A stretch of 64,000 bases of DNA from Hymenobacter frigidus (GCF_014640435.1 NZ_BMGY01000005.1:62001-126000); one strand, 5' to 3'. Numbered from the stretch's first letter, positions 45,283 to 54,392 are shown. Notes: generated by a model from the sequence alone, not told the origin. A program made the numbers and translations.

Positions 45283-46119
45283 GTGCCAACTCCGCTCACC
45301 GCGTACCGGGGTGCCGCCAGGCGGTGCCCCGGCCCTGGGCCGGCCCCGCGCCGACCCAGACACCTGATTCTGCTGCTCTTGCTTTTCCTGCTACTGGCGC
45401 GTACGGCGCAGGCGCAGCAGAACCTGTTCAACATCCCGGCCGGCGACCTCACCCCCGCCGGCAAGGTGTTCTATCAGCACCAGACCAACGTGTACGGCAC
45501 GCACGAGCTGGAATCGAAAAACCATTTTGTGTACGGGCTGGGTCGGGGCTGGGAAGCGGGGCTGAACGTGGTCAATATTAAGATGGATTTCCGCAACGGA
45601 GGCGACGTGTTCGCGGTGAACCGCCACGACTCCAGCCGCCCGCTCAAGCCGCTGGTGCAGCTCACGGGGCAGAAATTCTTTGAGCTCAGCCCTACGCTCA
45701 GCACCAGTCTGGGTACGCAGGTGGGCACCAACCCGCTGCGGTTTGGCGGGGCGGCCCGTCAGCTCACCCACTTCAGCTATAACACCTGGGTGTGGAGCCC
45801 GCGCCCCCATGTGAAAGTGGTGGCTGGCCCCTACCTATCCGACCGCGGCACGCTGGGAGCCGGCAACCGGGCGGGCGTGCTGGTAGGGGCCGAGTATCCG
45901 CTGGCGAAGAAGGTGCTGCTCATGGGCGATTTCATCTCGGGGCGCAACGCCACCAGCGTTTCGGTGCTGGGAATCAACTACCTGGCCACGCGGCGGGTGC
46001 AGCTCTGCCTGGGGGCGCTGCTGCCCAACCCCGGCAGCCAGAACCGGGCCGGAGTCGTGTTCGAGCTGAACCTGCTCGGCTACGATGCCGAGGACAATGC
46101 CCCACCCGGCGGGCACTGA
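45283..46119 (+). CDS. Putative outer-membrane barrel protein
   Basis: About 278 residues. A basic N-terminus and strong hydrophobic stretch (HLILLLLLFLLLARTAQAQ) form a signal peptide. The body has regular beta strands ending VVFELNLLGYDAED and looks like a periplasmic or outer-membrane barrel: HFVYGLGRGWEAGLNVVNIK, FFELSPTLSTSLGTQVG, VKVVAGPYLSD, AGVLVGAEYPLAKKVLLMGD. No named family recognised. GTG at 45283 (or TTG at 45280) is the likely start, only six bases after the prohibitin stop, so it is probably co-transcribed. Confidence 0.75.
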   Translation: MPTPLTAYRGAARRCPGPGPAPRRPRHLILLLLLFLLLARTAQAQQNLFNIPAGDLTPAGKVFYQHQTNVYGTHELESKNHFVYGLGRGWEAGLNVVNIKMDFRNGGDVFAVNRHDSSRPLKPLVQLTGQKFFELSPTLSTSLGTQVGTNPLRFGGAARQLTHFSYNTWVWSPRPHVKVVAGPYLSDRGTLGAGNRAGVLVGAEYPLAKKVLLMGDFISGRNATSVSVLGINYLATRRVQLCLGALLPNPGSQNRAGVVFELNLLGYDAEDNAPPGGH

Positions 46120-46229
46120 GCTGCCATCGACCACTCCAGGTAATTAATTGATGAACAATTGCTAATCAATAAAATGGTAATCACCAACCTGCAATCACCA
46201 ACCAACCTCACCCTTAATTCCACTTCGCC

Positions 46230-46730
46230 ATGTACCGCTTGCTGTTGTTGCTATTCGTGTTGCTGTTGCCCGGCCCGCCCGCTGCGGCCCAGGAGTTGGA
46301 GCTGGTGCAAAACCGGGCTTTTCAGGTGACCTACGCCGTGCCCCCGCACTGGCCCCTGACGCATCAGCGCACCGACTCGGTGGAAGTGCTGCGCTATCAG
46401 AGCCCCGATGACGATGCCCGACTGTGGGTGGGGCAGTTGCGGGGCCGGCACGCCAACGTGCCGCCCGCCCGCGCCTTGCAGCGGCTGCTGCGCCACCTGG
46501 GGGCCACCCGCCACGAAGAGCATCAACTGTCGTCGCACGGGCTCGACTTTCTGGAGAGCACCGGGACGTGCTTCGTGGGGGGACGCGAGCTGCGCTACGA
46601 TGCCCGCGTGACCACCTATCAGGGCCACATGCTGCTCGTGTACGTGTACGCTACGCCCGCCGTCTTCACTACTCATGCCCCGCTGCTGCACCGGATGCTC
46701 GACAGTCTCACGCCGCAACGGGGCAAGTAG
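46230..46730 (+). CDS. Secreted protein, paralogue of the next gene
   Basis: 166 residues with signal peptide (LLLLLFVLLLPGPPAAAQ). The mature part has FQVTYAVPPHWPLTHQRTDS, DDDARLWVGQLRG, LRYDARVTTYQGHMLLVYVY and a C-terminal LLHRMLDSLTP. It aligns by eye with the following gene (W/YxGQLRG, LRYDA, HxLL-V-V, H-PLLxxxLxSL), so the two are tandem paralogues. Reminiscent of PsbP/DUF1795-like small periplasmic domains, but I cannot assign it. Confidence 0.75.
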   Translation: MYRLLLLLFVLLLPGPPAAAQELELVQNRAFQVTYAVPPHWPLTHQRTDSVEVLRYQSPDDDARLWVGQLRGRHANVPPARALQRLLRHLGATRHEEHQLSSHGLDFLESTGTCFVGGRELRYDARVTTYQGHMLLVYVYATPAVFTTHAPLLHRMLDSLTPQRGK

Positions 46731-46787
46731 CCGCCCCGGCCGGTCAGTCGTTTCTCATTTTTCACCAACCTTTTTCCGCTCATTGCT

Positions 46788-47312
46788 ATGAAATATTTGC
46801 TTTTGCTGCTCGCCTTGCTTTCGCCGCTGGGCCTGCGGGCCCAGTCTGCACCCGAAATACACTACGAGTCCGTCCGCAGTCCCCAGTACCAGCTCCAGTA
46901 CCAGGTGCCGACCGGCTGGGACCAGCTGCGCCAGACGAACGACACCACCGTATCCGTTACCCACTTCAGCCCCGGCCGCGACCTGATGCTCTACATCGGG
47001 CAGCTGCGCGGGGCCGCCACCCGCATGACCCCCGACCAGGCCCTGTATCACTTGGCCGAGCAGTTCGGCATCACGGTCAACAAGCAGTTTGCCACCGCCT
47101 ACAACGGCATTCAGTTTCTGGAAACCACCGGGGCGGGCAACCGCGACGGCCAGCTGTTGCGCTACGATGCGCTGGCCGCCCGGCACCGGGGCCACGTGCT
47201 GCTCATCTGCGTGTCGGGTACGCCCAGCGCCTTTGCCACCCACGAGCCGGTGGTGCAGCAGATACTGCACAGCCTGGCTCACTACAAAGCCCGGCGGATG
47301 CTGCGCCCTTAG
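46788..47312 (+). CDS. Secreted protein, paralogue of the previous gene
   Basis: 174 residues, signal peptide LLLLLALLSPLGLRAQ. Mature part: YQLQYQVPTGWDQLRQTNDT, GRDLMLYIGQLRGAA, NGIQFLETTGAGNRDGQLLRYDA, GHVLLICVSGTPSAFATHEP and a final VVQQILHSLAHY. Same layout as the upstream gene, 57 bases away. Function unknown; likely part of the same transcript as the prohibitin run. Confidence 0.75.
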   Translation: MKYLLLLLALLSPLGLRAQSAPEIHYESVRSPQYQLQYQVPTGWDQLRQTNDTTVSVTHFSPGRDLMLYIGQLRGAATRMTPDQALYHLAEQFGITVNKQFATAYNGIQFLETTGAGNRDGQLLRYDALAARHRGHVLLICVSGTPSAFATHEPVVQQILHSLAHYKARRMLRP

Positions 47313-47379
47313 CCGCGGGTGAAGCAGGGAGCCGCTTTCGGCCTGAATTTTCATTTCACATTCATTCTTTCACTTTATT

Positions 47380-47694
47380 ATGATACTATTCAACCTGCTC
47401 ACTATGAGCGCACAGCACGCCCAGGCCGCTACCCGGCTGGTGCTTACCCAACGCCTGGCAACGGACGTGTTTTTGGATGAGGCCATTGGCAACCACCGCC
47501 TGGCCCCTGATGGCACCTTCGGCATCCAGCCGCTGTACCGGGTGCTGTTTCTGACCAAGGCGCTGCTTTACCGGCGCATTGAAATGGAGCTGCAGGCGCA
47601 CTTTCCCATCAACGACTTTCGCATCTACGCCACGGCCGTCACCCACGTCAACGATGCCGAGGCCGACCGGGTGCGGCAGCTCTGCGCCGTCTGA
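47380..47694 (+). CDS. Small protein of unknown function
   Basis: 104 residues, no clear signal peptide. A helical N-terminal part (LTMSAQHAQAATRLVLTQRLATD) and a C-terminal part with FPINDFRIYATAVTHVNDAE. The ATG at 47380 follows the AT-rich end of the previous spacer. Family not recognised; kept because it continues the same-strand run and its composition resembles real genes. Confidence 0.55.
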   Translation: MILFNLLTMSAQHAQAATRLVLTQRLATDVFLDEAIGNHRLAPDGTFGIQPLYRVLFLTKALLYRRIEMELQAHFPINDFRIYATAVTHVNDAEADRVRQLCAV

Positions 47695-47776
47695 GCCGGC
47701 AGGGGAGGGTGCTGCCTGATGAGCGGGCGATGCCAATTGCTGACTGTCTTTTTCTCCACCCTTATTTTAAATTTCT

Positions 47777-48286
47777 ATGAAACCTGCTTCGTTTTCTTCG
47801 CACTGGATTTTTCTGGCGTACCTGGTTCTCACATTCTACTGCCTGGGCGCGGCCGTGATGAATGAGTTCGTGGAGTACCAGAGCTGGGCCGACCTCGGCC
47901 CTTACTTGAGCGCCGCCGACTTCGCGGCCTGGCACCTGGCCACGGCCCAGCATATCATGCCCTTTCTCACCGTGCCCACCGTGCTGCTGAGCGGTGTGCT
48001 GGTGCTCCTCTGCTGGCAGCGGCCCCCGGCCGTGCCCCGGCCCGCGCTGTGGCTGGCCCTGGCTTGCCACGCGGTATTCTGGGCTTCCACCGTATTCGTG
48101 CAGTGGCCCTTGGAAGGTGCGCTAAGTGAGGGCCAGTTCTCGTCCGATCTGATGACGCGCCTCTTGCGTACCGACTGGCTGCGCAAGGTGCTGCTGTTGG
48201 TAGAGGCCCCGCTGGCCGTGTTCATGGCGCATCGGGTGCTGCATGCCGCCAGTGCTGTGCCTGGCCGCGACTTGGCGTGGCGCTAA
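47777..48286 (+). CDS. Four-helix integral membrane protein
   Basis: 169 residues with about four membrane helices (IFLAYLVLTFYCLGAAVM, IMPFLTVPTVLLSGVLVLLC, LWLALACHAVFWASTVFVQW, and a weaker one near VLLLVEAPLAVFMAHRV). Conserved-looking polar residues (NEFVEYQSW, QWPLEGALSEG) lie between helices. Similar in outline to DUF1772-like membrane proteins, but not assigned. Last gene of the run that starts with the prohibitin. Confidence 0.7.
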   Translation: MKPASFSSHWIFLAYLVLTFYCLGAAVMNEFVEYQSWADLGPYLSAADFAAWHLATAQHIMPFLTVPTVLLSGVLVLLCWQRPPAVPRPALWLALACHAVFWASTVFVQWPLEGALSEGQFSSDLMTRLLRTDWLRKVLLLVEAPLAVFMAHRVLHAASAVPGRDLAWR

Positions 48287-48331
48287 GGTTGCCGCCAATG
48301 GTGGGCGTAGCGGGTGCGGCCGGGCGTTGCG

Positions 48332-48339
48332 TACTTTTG
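48332..48339 (+). promoter_or_regulatory. TAnnTTTG promoter box
   Basis: TACTTTTG 22 bases before the ATG at 48362; the spacing is more usual than the near-leaderless cases in this window. Confidence 0.5.
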
Positions 48340-48361
48340 CGCTGCTCACTTTGCGTCCACT

Positions 48362-50104
48362 ATGCCCATTGTTTTTTTTCGCCAGCCACTGGTTTCCTGC
48401 TGGCTGTTGAGTTTGCTCGTATTAGGGGCCAGTACCCCCGCGCTGGCCCAAACGCCCGCTAAGCCCCGGCCCGCCGCCGTGCCGCCCGCCGAGGCTTCGG
48501 TGCGCTACCGCAGCGGCAAGTCGCAGCTCGACCAGGGCCACTACGCCGCCGCTCTGGCGCAGCTGGAGCCCCTGGCCCAGCCCACCGCCCGCTTCGCCCG
48601 CGCCGCCGATGCCGCTTACCTGGCCGCCGTGGCCGCTGCCCGCCTCAAGCAGTGGCCCGAGGCCGAGCAGCTGCTCAACCTGCTCCGCACCGAGTACCCC
48701 ACGTACCCCAACCTGCCCGACGTGCTGTTTCTGCAGGGTCAGGTTTCCTTCGAGCAGGAGGATTTTGATACCGGCATGAAAGCGCTGGCGCAGCTGCCGG
48801 CCGATAAGCTCACCTCCGAGCGCGAGGCCCTGAAAGCCACTTGCCTGCCGCGCATTAAAGAGCGCACCACCTGGCTGCGCAACCTCAAGCGCTACCCCGA
48901 CGACGCTACGCTGGCTCGTGCCTACGCCGACCGCCTGGTGTTTGGCGGAGCTTACACCGATGCCGACCGCCCGCAGCTCGATGAGCTCATCAGCAAGTTC
49001 AGCCTCGACCGTGCCCGCTACACCCCCCGCCCCCGCGCCGTCAAGAAATCCAGCTACAACGTGGCCGTGCTGCTGCCCTTCGAGCTCAGTGACCCCAGCT
49101 GGCAGACGCAGCGCAAAAACCAGTTTGTCACCGACCTCTACGCTGGTCTGCGCCTGGCCCAGGACAGCTTGCAGCGCGCCGGCCGGCCCATTCAGCTGTT
49201 CGCCTACGACACCGGGGCCGATACGCTAGCGCTGAAACAGGTGCTGACTCTGCCCGAGCTGGCGGGCATGGACTTGCTCATCGGACCCATCTACAAGTCG
49301 GGCGCGAAGCTGCTGAGCCGCTACGCCCGCGAACACCAGATTGTCTGCGTCAACCCGCTCTCGCAGGACGGCGACCTTGTGCTCGATAACCCCTGGCACT
49401 ACCTGTTCGCGCCCAGCTCCGCCACCCAGGGCCGTGCCGCTGCACAGTTCGCCCTGAGTACCTACGGTGCCGGCCGGCCCGGCGTCGTTCTGCACGAAGA
49501 CAGCAAGGACGAAACCGCCTTCGCCAATGCCTACCAAGCGGCATACGAGGCCGAAGGCGGCAAAATCAGCATCCTGCGCCGCTTCAACCCCGATGTGGAC
49601 GAGAGCCTGGCTACCGCCTTCACGGGCCTCGACCTGGCCAATGTGAGCCACGTCGTAGTCGCTTCCGACAACCGCCGCATTGGGCCCTACGCCATCCGGC
49701 AGCTGCACCTTCAGCCCGCCGCCACGCGCCCCGGCCTGATAGCGCCCGGTTCCTGGCTCGACAACCCGCGCCTCGACATTGGCCAGCTTAGTGCCCCAGG
49801 GACGTATTTTGTGCAGCCCAAATATTTTGACGAGCAGGGGATGGGCTTCCGTCGGTTTCGGCAGCTGTACTTGCAGCGCCAGCGTTTGCCGCCGTCGCTA
49901 TTTGCCAGCCAGGGCTTTGAGATGCTGCTGTATTTCGGCACGGCGCTGTTCCAATACGGTCCGTCGTTTCAGGCCAGTCTGGCCGGGGCATCGCAGGCAG
50001 CCGGGGCCATTTTCGATGGCCAGAGCTACGTCGGCGGTGCTCATGACAATCAGGTAGTGCCCATCGTGAAACTAAGCAACTTGGAGCTTCAGGTGTTACG
50101 CTAG
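48362..50104 (+). CDS. TPR plus type I periplasmic-binding-fold protein
   Basis: About 580 residues with signal peptide (CWLLSLLVLGASTPALAQ). The first ~220 residues are TPR-like helices (QLDQGHYAAALAQLEPLAQP, RLKQWPEAEQLLNLL). From about residue 240 a type I periplasmic-binding fold follows: YNVAVLLPFELSD, LYAGLRLAQDSLQ, DLLIGPIYKSGAKLL, CVNPLSQDGDL, ARPGVVLHEDSKDET in near form, SHVVVASDNRRIGPYAIRQL. This LppC-like layout is seen in envelope regulators and in solute sensors. ATG at 48362 preferred over 48314. The ligand is unknown. Confidence 0.8.
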   Translation: MPIVFFRQPLVSCWLLSLLVLGASTPALAQTPAKPRPAAVPPAEASVRYRSGKSQLDQGHYAAALAQLEPLAQPTARFARAADAAYLAAVAAARLKQWPEAEQLLNLLRTEYPTYPNLPDVLFLQGQVSFEQEDFDTGMKALAQLPADKLTSEREALKATCLPRIKERTTWLRNLKRYPDDATLARAYADRLVFGGAYTDADRPQLDELISKFSLDRARYTPRPRAVKKSSYNVAVLLPFELSDPSWQTQRKNQFVTDLYAGLRLAQDSLQRAGRPIQLFAYDTGADTLALKQVLTLPELAGMDLLIGPIYKSGAKLLSRYAREHQIVCVNPLSQDGDLVLDNPWHYLFAPSSATQGRAAAQFALSTYGAGRPGVVLHEDSKDETAFANAYQAAYEAEGGKISILRRFNPDVDESLATAFTGLDLANVSHVVVASDNRRIGPYAIRQLHLQPAATRPGLIAPGSWLDNPRLDIGQLSAPGTYFVQPKYFDEQGMGFRRFRQLYLQRQRLPPSLFASQGFEMLLYFGTALFQYGPSFQASLAGASQAAGAIFDGQSYVGGAHDNQVVPIVKLSNLELQVLR

Positions 50105-50317
50105 AGCTACAATTCGATTCCCGTCTGCCCCCTTGATTTTGTCGTGCTCTGCGTCCCTCCGCGTTTTTCTCCGCGCACCTCTGCGGTAACTTCTCGCTCA
50201 AAAGTGATTGACTTGTTAACCAGTTGATTGCAATAGAATCAACAACTGAATTCCTCACTCGCCTCGCCCCACATACCAAACAGGTCAATTCAGCGACCAC
50301 CCCCACCTTTAATACTC

Positions 50318-51616
50318 ATGCTCAACCTCACTACCTCCGTTGCCCTTTTCGAACGTGCTAAAACCCTCATTCCCGGGGGCGTGAACTCGCCGGTGCGGGC
50401 CTTTCGCTCGGTGGGTGGTTCGCCCGTGTTCATGGCCAGCGCCCACGGGGCTTGGCTCACCGACGTGGACGGCAACCGCTACATGGACTTTATCAACTCC
50501 TGGGGCCCCATGATTCTCGGTCACGCCCCCGATATCGTGCTCGATGCCGTGCGTGCGGCGCTGCCCCACTCGCTCAGTTTTGGCGCGCCCACGCACCGCG
50601 AGGTTGAGATGGCCGAATTGATTCGGGAGATGGTGCCCAGCATCGAAAAAGTCCGGTTGGTGAACTCCGGTACCGAGGCTTGTATGTCGGCGGTTCGGGC
50701 AGCGCGGGGCTACACTGGCCGCGCCAAAATTATCAAGTTCGAAGGCTGCTACCACGGCCACGGCGACGCCTTTCTGATTGCGGCCGGCAGCGGGGCCCTC
50801 ACCGCCGGCGAGCCCGACTCGGCCGGCGTAACCATTGGGGTAGCCCAGGATACCCTCACCGCGCCCTACAACGACCTGCCCGCCGTGCAGGCCCTCATCG
50901 CCGCCAATTCCGACCAAATCGCGGCCCTTATCCTGGAGCCAGTGGTGGGTAACATGGGCCTTGTGGTGCCCGCCGCAGGCTTTCTGCAAGGCTTGCGCGA
51001 CCTCTGCACGCAGCACGGTATCGTCCTCATTTTTGACGAGGTGATGACTGGTTTTCGCCTCACGCCGGGTGGTGCCCAGCAACTCTACGGCATCAAACCC
51101 GACATGACAACGCTGGGTAAAATCATCGGCGGTGGCCTGCCCGTGGGCGCTTACGGCGGCCGTGAGGACATCATGAACTGCGTGGCTCCGGCGGGCAAAG
51201 TGTACCAGGCCGGCACGCTCTCTGGCAATCCCATGGCCACGGCCGCGGGCATGGCTCAGCTCCGCTACCTGCACGAGCACCCCGAGCTTTACACCGCGCT
51301 CGAAGCCAGCAGCGCCCGCCTGGCCGATGGCACCCGCCAAATCGCCGCCGAACTCGGCCTGAACTACACCGTGAACCGCGTGGGCTCCATGTTTAGCCTG
51401 TTCTTCACGACGCGGCCCATTAATAATCTCGACGACGCCAAGCAGTGCGATACCGCCGCTTTCGGCCGTTATTTCCACGCCATGCTCAACCGGGGTATCT
51501 ACCTCGCGCCCTCGCAGTTCGAGGCGCTATTCGTGTCCACGGCCATCACCGATGAGCTGGTGGAAATGTACCTGACCGCCTGCCGCGAATCGTTGGTGGA
51601 AGCGCACGGCTTGTAA
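50318..51616 (+). CDS. hemL: Glutamate-1-semialdehyde 2,1-aminomutase
   Basis: PLP enzyme making 5-aminolevulinate for haem from glutamate semialdehyde. 432 residues, full length. Diagnostic stretches: FIPGGVNSPVRAF in near form, NSGTEACMSAVRAARGYTGR, CYHGHGDAFLIAAGSGA, LIFDEVMTGFRL and the PLP lysine in TTLGKIIGGGLPVGAYGG. Preceded by 213 bases of AT-rich spacer with a short GTTGATT/AATCAAC inverted repeat; single gene or followed closely by the next. Confidence 0.96.
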   Translation: MLNLTTSVALFERAKTLIPGGVNSPVRAFRSVGGSPVFMASAHGAWLTDVDGNRYMDFINSWGPMILGHAPDIVLDAVRAALPHSLSFGAPTHREVEMAELIREMVPSIEKVRLVNSGTEACMSAVRAARGYTGRAKIIKFEGCYHGHGDAFLIAAGSGALTAGEPDSAGVTIGVAQDTLTAPYNDLPAVQALIAANSDQIAALILEPVVGNMGLVVPAAGFLQGLRDLCTQHGIVLIFDEVMTGFRLTPGGAQQLYGIKPDMTTLGKIIGGGLPVGAYGGREDIMNCVAPAGKVYQAGTLSGNPMATAAGMAQLRYLHEHPELYTALEASSARLADGTRQIAAELGLNYTVNRVGSMFSLFFTTRPINNLDDAKQCDTAAFGRYFHAMLNRGIYLAPSQFEALFVSTAITDELVEMYLTACRESLVEAHGL

Positions 51617-51644
51617 CGCGCGTTAATTCTGCGACCTTTGCCCG

Positions 51645-52532
51645 ATGTTAAAACTACGCCTGTTAAGCTTTTTTCTGCTCCTCACGGCGCTCGCTCACGC
51701 CGAAACGCCGGCCCAGGCCAATAAGCGCCTCTTCGACAAAACCATTGATGAGCTGAACTTCCGGACCATGGAAACGGTGTACGATAAGTCGTTCACCCGG
51801 GGCAAGTTTCCGCTCACACTGCGCACTGCCGCCGCCCGCCGCCAGTTCGACGGTTTCGGTAGCAATGCTGGCCTCAAGCAGCTGTTTCTGAACTACAACG
51901 GCATTGCCGAGCGCTACAAAAACCGCTTCGGCAACGGCCCTATGACGCTGGCTGAGTTCGAAAATCAACTCAAATCGGTGCTGCTGGATAAAAATTTCGA
52001 GTTCTTTATTCACAACCTGCCGCGCGATGAGCGGGTGGCCCTGGTGCGCGCCGAGCAGCGGCTCATTCAGCAAGCTACTGCTCAGTTCAACGCCTCGGGA
52101 GCCGAAGAAACAGCCGCCATCCCGCCCGCCGACATCGATGCCCAGCCCGAAGCGCCCGTCACGGCCCCGCTCACCACGCACGATGCCGACAACAACGAAG
52201 CCGCTCCGGCCGACGAAGTACCCCTGACCAGCGCGCCCACTGCCAGCCTTGGCCCCGCCGCGGCCCACGACTGGCTCGACTACTTCACCCTGCTGCTGAG
52301 CCTGACCAGCGTGCTGCTGCTGGCCCACCTCATCATCAACGTGGTGCCGGGCCTCAGCCGCCGCATCAACAATCTGTCGGCTGACCCCGAGCCGGAGCCC
52401 GAGCCCCGCAGTCTGGCCAGCCGCCTGCGCCCCGCTCGTTCGCCCGGCCTGCGTGAGGACCGGTACGAGGACGACGAGGATGACGACGAAACGGAACGTG
52501 CCCAGCAGCCCCACCGCCACGACGACGACTAA
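51645..52532 (+). CDS. Secreted membrane-anchored protein with acidic tail
   Basis: 295 residues. Signal peptide (LLSFFLLLTALAHAE), an extracytoplasmic helical domain (residues ~20-145, with TIDELNFRTMETVYDKSFTR and LRTAAARRQFDGFGSNAGL), an acidic alanine/proline/threonine-rich linker (~150-200), a single membrane helix (YFTLLLSLTSVLLLAHLIIN), and a charged cytoplasmic tail ending in an Asp/Glu/His-rich stretch. No family recognised. ATG 28 bases after hemL. Confidence 0.7.
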   Translation: MLKLRLLSFFLLLTALAHAETPAQANKRLFDKTIDELNFRTMETVYDKSFTRGKFPLTLRTAAARRQFDGFGSNAGLKQLFLNYNGIAERYKNRFGNGPMTLAEFENQLKSVLLDKNFEFFIHNLPRDERVALVRAEQRLIQQATAQFNASGAEETAAIPPADIDAQPEAPVTAPLTTHDADNNEAAPADEVPLTSAPTASLGPAAAHDWLDYFTLLLSLTSVLLLAHLIINVVPGLSRRINNLSADPEPEPEPRSLASRLRPARSPGLREDRYEDDEDDDETERAQQPHRHDDD

Positions 52533-52562
52533 GGCTTAAGTGACAATGCCTCTTGTCTGCTC

Positions 52563-52600
52563 GTCATGCTCATCTGGCGTACGCCAAATGAAGCATAACC
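52563..52600. repeat. Short copy of the GTCATGCTCATCTGGCG repeat
   Basis: A compact hairpin: CGTCATGCTCATCTGGCGT followed at once by ACGCCAAATGAAGCATAAC, its imperfect complement. The left arm equals the outer arm of the copies at 58911 and 61527, but the inner GAAGCATCTCTACC part is missing. Confidence 0.72.
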
Positions 52601-52637
52601 ATTGCTTTTTTATTCAGCTACCCCTTCACCACCACCC

Positions 52638-53177
52638 ATGATTCTTACCGACCTGCAAATCCTCGCGGAAATCGAGAAAGGGGCCATCGTTATCGAGCCC
52701 TATGACCGCAGCTGCCTGGGCACCAATTCCTACGATGTGCACCTCGGTAAATACCTGGCTACCTACCGCGACGAGGTGCTGGATGCCCGCAAGCACAACG
52801 AAATCGATACGTTCGAAATACCCGAAGACGAAGGCTTTGTGTTGCAGCCCGGCAAGCTTTACTTGGGCGTGACGCAGGAGTACACCGAAACCCACGCCAC
52901 CGTGCCCTTCCTCGAAGGCAAGAGCAGCGTGGGCCGCTTAGGTATCGATATTCACGCGACGGCTGGCAAGGGCGATGTCGGCTTCTGCAACCACTGGACG
53001 CTGGAAATCAGCGTATCGATGCCCGTGCGGGTATACCGCCACATGCCCATCGGCCAGCTGATTTACTTCACCGTGCAAGGCGACGTAGCCATGCTTTACA
53101 ACCGGAAGGAAAACGCTAAATACAACGAGCGGACCGATAAACCGGTGGAGTCAATGATGTGGAAAAACAAATGGTAG
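52638..53177 (+). CDS. dcd: dCTP deaminase
   Basis: Converts dCTP to dUTP for thymidylate synthesis. About 179 residues with the trimeric dUTPase-like fold: MILTDLQILAEIEKGAIVIE, LGTNSYDVHLGKYL, TVPFLEGKSSVGRLGIDIHATAG with the catalytic glutamate region further on, and GDVGFCNHWTLEI. ATG at 52638 follows family practice; twelve further in-frame codons upstream are rejected. Confidence 0.95.
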   Translation: MILTDLQILAEIEKGAIVIEPYDRSCLGTNSYDVHLGKYLATYRDEVLDARKHNEIDTFEIPEDEGFVLQPGKLYLGVTQEYTETHATVPFLEGKSSVGRLGIDIHATAGKGDVGFCNHWTLEISVSMPVRVYRHMPIGQLIYFTVQGDVAMLYNRKENAKYNERTDKPVESMMWKNKW

Positions 53178-53308
53178 CATATTCTGCCAGCCCTATATCA
53201 CGACCATACACCCGAACCGGAACCATCATTTCTCCGTTTAATCGGGTAACCGGCTGGTTTGCTACTGGCCCGGTCCTTGCGTAAGTGCGTACCGTAACCC
53301 CTACGACG

Positions 53309-53854
53309 ATGACGAAAAAAACAGCTTTTGCTTCCCTGATACTGGCCCTTTTGGCTGGAGCTGCCAGTGCCCAGCAAGCATTCCCCAGCCCCGTTGCGGT
53401 GCAGGATAAAACTCAATCGAGTCCTCGCCTAAACCCCATCGAAGCTCGCGCCGACCGCTTGAGCAACAAAATGGTGCGCGACCTCCGCCTTAATAATTAC
53501 CAAGCCACCAAGCTCCGGGTCATCAACGCCGAGAAAGTCGCCAAGATGGCGGCCATCGAGCGTAAAAATGCGGGTAATCCCAAGCTCATTGACGAGCAGT
53601 GCAACGGCGTTTGCAAAGAGCGCGACAAGGAGTTCCAGGATTTTTTGAGCACCGACCAATACAGCGCCTACTTTGGCTCCCGCGCCACCTACTACCAAGC
53701 CGATAAGGACTACGCCAGCCAGTCGGCCAGTATTCTGCTTACTGACGCCGTGCAAAATCCCGTTCCTGCACGGGCCAACAATGCCTCGGTAGCCCCGGCC
53801 CGCACCAAGCCGGTGAATCGGCCCGCTGGTAACCTGGGCCGCAACGCTCGGTAA
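53309..53854 (+). CDS. Small secreted helical protein
   Basis: About 181 residues with signal peptide (FASLILALLAGAASAQQ). The mature part is helical and contains RLSNKMVRDLRLNNYQATKL and RVINAEKVAKMAAIERKN, with a cysteine pair in DEQCNGVCKERDKEF. The outline recalls Spy/CpxP-like periplasmic helices, but without a clear LTxxQ motif, so I leave it unassigned. Followed by a strong terminator. Confidence 0.72.
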   Translation: MTKKTAFASLILALLAGAASAQQAFPSPVAVQDKTQSSPRLNPIEARADRLSNKMVRDLRLNNYQATKLRVINAEKVAKMAAIERKNAGNPKLIDEQCNGVCKERDKEFQDFLSTDQYSAYFGSRATYYQADKDYASQSASILLTDAVQNPVPARANNASVAPARTKPVNRPAGNLGRNAR

Positions 53855-53888
53855 ACGACTTCAGACCCGGTTCTTCCCGTGCCGCGTC

Positions 53889-53938
53889 AACACAGAAAAG
53901 GCCCCGTTGGTTATTTCCAGCGGGGCCTTTTCTGTGTT
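53889..53938. terminator. Bidirectional hairpin terminator
   Basis: Perfect 18-base arms (53889-53906 and 53921-53938) with core AAAAGGCCCCG and its complement around a 14-base loop. It separates the convergent secreted protein and gldC genes. Confidence 0.88.
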
Positions 53939-53953
53939 CAAACAGGTTCATTC

Positions 53954-54289
53954 CTAGCCATTCTGCTCCTGCCGGTCCAAATAGTCTGACAGCTCTTTGC
54001 AAAGCGCCCGCATCTTGTCAGCCATTTCCTTATCGTTGGTCGCCGTCACGATGTTTTCCGCCATCGAGCCGATGTTGTCTACGCAGAAGCGCTTCATTTC
54101 ATCAATCGGCATGTCCTTGGTCCAAAGGTCAATTTTCATGGTGCCCACCTGCTCCCGGTCCCACAGCGCAATATTAATGGCCTTGGCAAAATGGATATCC
54201 GGCCCCGCATCGGTAGCCGACCAACTGATGGCCTCGGGCACCTTATTGTCGTCGAGGGCAATGCTGAAACGGATTTCTGATTTTTTCAT
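53954..54289 (-). CDS. gldC: Gliding motility protein GldC
   Basis: Small GldC-family protein of 111 residues, recognised by SEIRFSIALDDNKVPEAISW, SATDAGPDIHFAKAINIALWD, MKIDLWTKDMPIDEMKRF and the C-terminal LCKELSDYLD. GldC is associated with gliding motility in the Bacteroidota but its biochemical role is unclear. ATG at 54289. Not near other gld genes here; its upstream gap holds a perfect inverted repeat. Confidence 0.9.
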   Translation of the reverse strand: MKKSEIRFSIALDDNKVPEAISWSATDAGPDIHFAKAINIALWDREQVGTMKIDLWTKDMPIDEMKRFCVDNIGSMAENIVTATNDKEMADKMRALCKELSDYLDRQEQNG

Positions 54290-54303
54290 ATTGGGCAAAA
54301 ATG

Positions 54304-54392
54304 TGTCATCCTGAGCGCAGCGAAGGACCTTATCATATTAGAACGGATTTCGTTCAGTTGTGATAAGGTCCTTCGCTGCGCTCAGGATGACA
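54304..54392. repeat. Perfect 32-bp inverted repeat (GTCATCCTGAGCGCAGCG sub-type)
   Basis: Arms 54304-54335 and 54361-54392 are perfect complements around a 25-base loop that itself contains a small GAACG/CGTTC stem. The outer ends match the family (TGTCATCCTGAG / CTCAGGATGACA), while the inner part reads GAAGGACCTTATCA. Lies between dnaN and gldC. Confidence 0.88.

Noticed and set aside
50309-51478. A 389-codon open frame opposite hemL
   Set aside because: Shadow of a certain gene; histidine/glycine-rich translation with no domain.
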